Positions 62,190 through 64,000 of a stretch of DNA of 64,000 bases are shown in pieces; the stretch's first letter is position 1; the number at the start of each line of letters is the position of its first letter. The notes beneath the pieces were generated by a model that did not search any database, had not been told where the DNA came from, and was given only the letters and a program-made list of their open reading frames with translations. Made by a program: the position numbers and the translations under genes. The stretch comes from Paenibacillus sp. PK3_47 (GTDB taxonomy: Bacteria; Bacillota; Bacilli; Paenibacillales; Paenibacillaceae): contig NZ_CP026029.1 in the NCBI RefSeq assembly GCF_023520895.1, positions 1,364,001 through 1,428,000 on the forward strand, given 5' to 3'.

Positions 62190-63068
62190 ATGTCCCCCAT
62201 TCTGCATGCCCTGGAGCACGACAAAAACAAACTCTCCCAAATGGAGCAGCGGCTGGCCGAGCGAATTCTGGCATCACCGGCAGATATTATCCATATGGGA
62301 ATCACGGAGCTTGCGGAGCAATGCGGTGTAAGTCCGGCTACGGTTACACGTTTTTGCAAAGTGCTGCATTTCAGGGGCTTTCCTGATTTCAAGGTTAAGC
62401 TCGCCGCTGAAATTGCCCACAGCGATGCCTCACCCCAGGATGGCGGCACATCGTATCAGGACATCGTCGCCGGCAATCCGCTGTCTGTAATTGTGGAGGC
62501 GATGCAGAACAACCATTTGGCCTCCATCCGCGATACGACTTCACTGCTTGACCTGGAGCAGCTGCAGGCGGCCGTTCATTTACTGTGCCGGGCACGGCGG
62601 GTCGACCTCTACGGGATGGCAACCTCTTCCATCGTCGCGCAGGACTTCTACCAGAAGCTCGTCCGCATCGGTGTAAACTGTACGGCTTTTGCCGATTCGC
62701 ATATGCAGATTACTTCCGCCTCTTCACTGTCGAAGGACGATGTCGCCTTTGCCGTCTCCTACTCCGGAGAAACCCCGGAGACGATCGATGCCCTGAGCTG
62801 TGCAGCAGCCAGCGGTGCGGCCACCATTTCACTGACGTCCTATGGAAGCAGTTCACTTGCCTCACTGGCCGATATCCCGCTGTTCTCCTCATCGCTTGAG
62901 CAGGGGATGCGCCGCGGGGATATGGCTTCGCGGATTGCGCAGCTGCATATTATTGATATTTTGTTCACCGGAATGGTTAGTACGCGGTTTGGGGATTTTA
63001 TTCCCAAGCTGGAGCAATCTTATCTGAATGTCCAACATTACCGTCATAAAAGGGGAGGCCAATCGTAA
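62190..63068 (+). CDS. RpiR/MurR family sugar-phosphate regulator
   Basis: 292 residues from ATG 62190 (AAAGGTGA upstream); the frame is open 39 codons earlier but that part is AT-rich leader containing the operator. N-terminal HTH_6 domain about 1-78 (QMEQRLAERILASPADIIHM, ELAEQCGVSPATVTRFCKVL) and C-terminal SIS domain about 125-260 (RRVDLYGMATSSIVAQDFYQ, AVSYSGETPETI) that binds phosphosugars. First gene of an operon with nagB and nagA, probably controlling them in response to GlcNAc-6-P or GlcN-6-P. Confidence 0.9.
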   Translation: MSPILHALEHDKNKLSQMEQRLAERILASPADIIHMGITELAEQCGVSPATVTRFCKVLHFRGFPDFKVKLAAEIAHSDASPQDGGTSYQDIVAGNPLSVIVEAMQNNHLASIRDTTSLLDLEQLQAAVHLLCRARRVDLYGMATSSIVAQDFYQKLVRIGVNCTAFADSHMQITSASSLSKDDVAFAVSYSGETPETIDALSCAAASGAATISLTSYGSSSLASLADIPLFSSSLEQGMRRGDMASRIAQLHIIDILFTGMVSTRFGDFIPKLEQSYLNVQHYRHKRGGQS

Positions 63069-63796
63069 TGAACATTTTAAAATTCCGCAGTGAAGAAGAC
63101 TTTGCACAGACCGGAGCCAATCTTATTGCCAGTCTGCTGCAGAGCAATCCCAAAGCCGTGCTCGGCCTGGCTACCGGAAGCTCTCCCGTCGGCGTCTATG
63201 CCAAGCTCGTGGAAATGCACCGCAAGGGCATCGTCAGCTTCGCCAAAGCCTCTTCTTATAATCTGGATGAATATGTCGGTCTGCCTGAAGATCATCCGCA
63301 AAGCTACCGCAGCTTCATGAACCAGCATCTGTTCAATCATATCGATATTGACCTTGCCCGTACCCATGTTCCTGACGGCAACGCGCCGGATCTGGAAGCG
63401 GAATGCCGGGCCTATGACCGGATGCTGGATGACAATGGTCCGGTGGATCTGCAGATTCTCGGCATCGGAAGCAACGGCCATATCGGCTTCAATGAACCGG
63501 ATGCCAGCCTCAGCAGCGGCACGCATGTAGTCGATCTGCTGGAAGAAACGCGTGAAGCCAATGCCCGCTTCTTCGCAAGGCTTGCGGATGTGCCCCGCCA
63601 GGCGGTTACCATGGGAATCGGCGGTATCCTCAAAGCCCGGCAGATCGTACTGCTGGTACGCGGCGAGGAAAAGGCCGAAGCGGTTAAAAATGCGCTGGAG
63701 GGCCCGATTACGACACAATGCCCGGCATCCCTGCTCCAGAGCCATCCGAACGTTGTCGTGCTGCTGGATGAAGGTGCTGCAAAATGGCTGAAATAA
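63068..63796 (+). CDS. nagB: Glucosamine-6-phosphate deaminase
   Basis: Converts GlcN-6-P to fructose-6-P and ammonia; 242 residues, the short Gram-positive form. Signatures: LGLATGSSPVGVYAKLVEMH, SYNLDEYVGLPEDHPQSYRS and ILGIGSNGHIGFNEPDASLS with the catalytic Asp/His/Glu. Overlaps the regulator stop (TAATG) and the nagA start by 13 bases, so the three are tightly coupled. Confidence 0.96.
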   Translation: MNILKFRSEEDFAQTGANLIASLLQSNPKAVLGLATGSSPVGVYAKLVEMHRKGIVSFAKASSYNLDEYVGLPEDHPQSYRSFMNQHLFNHIDIDLARTHVPDGNAPDLEAECRAYDRMLDDNGPVDLQILGIGSNGHIGFNEPDASLSSGTHVVDLLEETREANARFFARLADVPRQAVTMGIGGILKARQIVLLVRGEEKAEAVKNALEGPITTQCPASLLQSHPNVVVLLDEGAAKWLK

Positions 63797-64000
63797 ATAT
63801 TGCAGCAGGCGAGCTGCTTTACGGCAAGGTGCTTACCCCGCAAGGGCTGATTGAAGCGGGTGTCATCGCCGTATCGGATGAAGCCATCCTCTATGCCGGT
63901 GAAGCCGCCTGGCTGCCGGAGGCTTATGCGCATTGGCCGTCCGCCGCAAAGGAGCAGGGCGGATATTTGATTCCCGGGTTTGTCGATGTGCATGTCCACG
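63784..64000 (+). CDS. nagA: N-acetylglucosamine-6-phosphate deacetylase (5' part only)
   Basis: From ATG 63784 the frame is open to the window end (72 complete codons). It begins MAEINIAAGELLYGKVLTPQ and reaches GYLIPGFVDVHVH, the N-terminal HxH metal-binding motif of the amidohydrolase superfamily. Position after nagB makes NagA the clear choice. Would supply GlcN-6-P for NagB. About 80 percent of the gene lies outside. Confidence 0.9.
   Translation, partial: MAEINIAAGELLYGKVLTPQGLIEAGVIAVSDEAILYAGEAAWLPEAYAHWPSAAKEQGGYLIPGFVDVHVH

Overview
The window looks like chromosomal DNA of an endospore-forming, nitrogen-fixing Paenibacillus. Evidence for this is a compact nif operon in the Paenibacillus order (nifB-H-D-K-E-N-X-DUF269-hesA-nifV) behind a GlnR-type promoter, gerE and GerM spore genes, a BclB-like collagenous exosporium protein, an S-layer (SLH) protein, T-box and yybP-ykoY leaders, and moderate GC with AGGAGG ribosome binding sites. 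The DUF269 gene between nifX and hesA fits the graminis/sonchi/sabinae side of the genus; the species itself is inference.

Layout. 0-4 kb: phosphate uptake (a beta-propeller protein, pstS, pstC cut by the window edge) and a lipoprotein. 4-6.6 kb: a TetR-controlled drug-type ABC exporter with a perfect palindromic operator over its promoter. 6.7-10 kb: SWIM/SNF2 helicase. 10-12.6 kb: exosporium proteins and small proteins. 12.6-15 kb: T-box-controlled argS. 15.4-17.4 kb: an 11-unit, 51-bp phased hairpin array split by an IS4-family element, then tRNA-Arg. 18-26 kb: asnB, aldo/keto reductase, cupin, NfeD/stomatin pair, chitinase. 26-28.5 kb: a graveyard of ABC and radical SAM/SPASM genes, probably a dead peptide-modification locus. 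28.6-39 kb: rdgB/rph, GerM lipoprotein, pgpA, an 81-bp tandem array, hydrolase and methyltransferase, GH13 glucosidase, lipoprotein, HAD phosphatase. 39.2-50.4 kb: the nif operon, running leftward from one promoter to one terminator. 50.5-54.1 kb: manganese-riboswitch TerC and a YcdB/SLH protein. 54.3-56.9 kb: an SsuABC/TauABC-like transporter. 57.7-59.4 kb: an agr-like operon (membrane protein, AgrB, AgrD, LytTR regulator). 59.6-60.7 kb: palindrome cluster, a gerE fragment, a structured-RNA candidate and intact gerE. 60.8-64 kb: a LacI regulator and the rpiR-nagB-nagA operon, cut by the window end.

How the genes work together. Nitrogenase is expressed from one GlnR-flanked sigma-A promoter: NifH and NifDK are the enzyme, NifB, E, N, X and V with the DUF269 protein and HesA serve cofactor assembly. 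Chitinase, GlcNAc-6-P deaminase and GlcNAc-6-P deacetylase could form a chitin-to-fructose-6-P route.

Most unusual content. (1) The agr-like operon has no histidine kinase or receiver-domain regulator, and its AgrD peptide carries Ser where Cys is expected. (2) Five intergenic clusters of four short palindromes share nearly the same spacing (about 50, 61 and 50 bp), and the 51-bp array keeps hairpin pairing while stem sequence changes. I could not run searches; homologies are from motif recognition.
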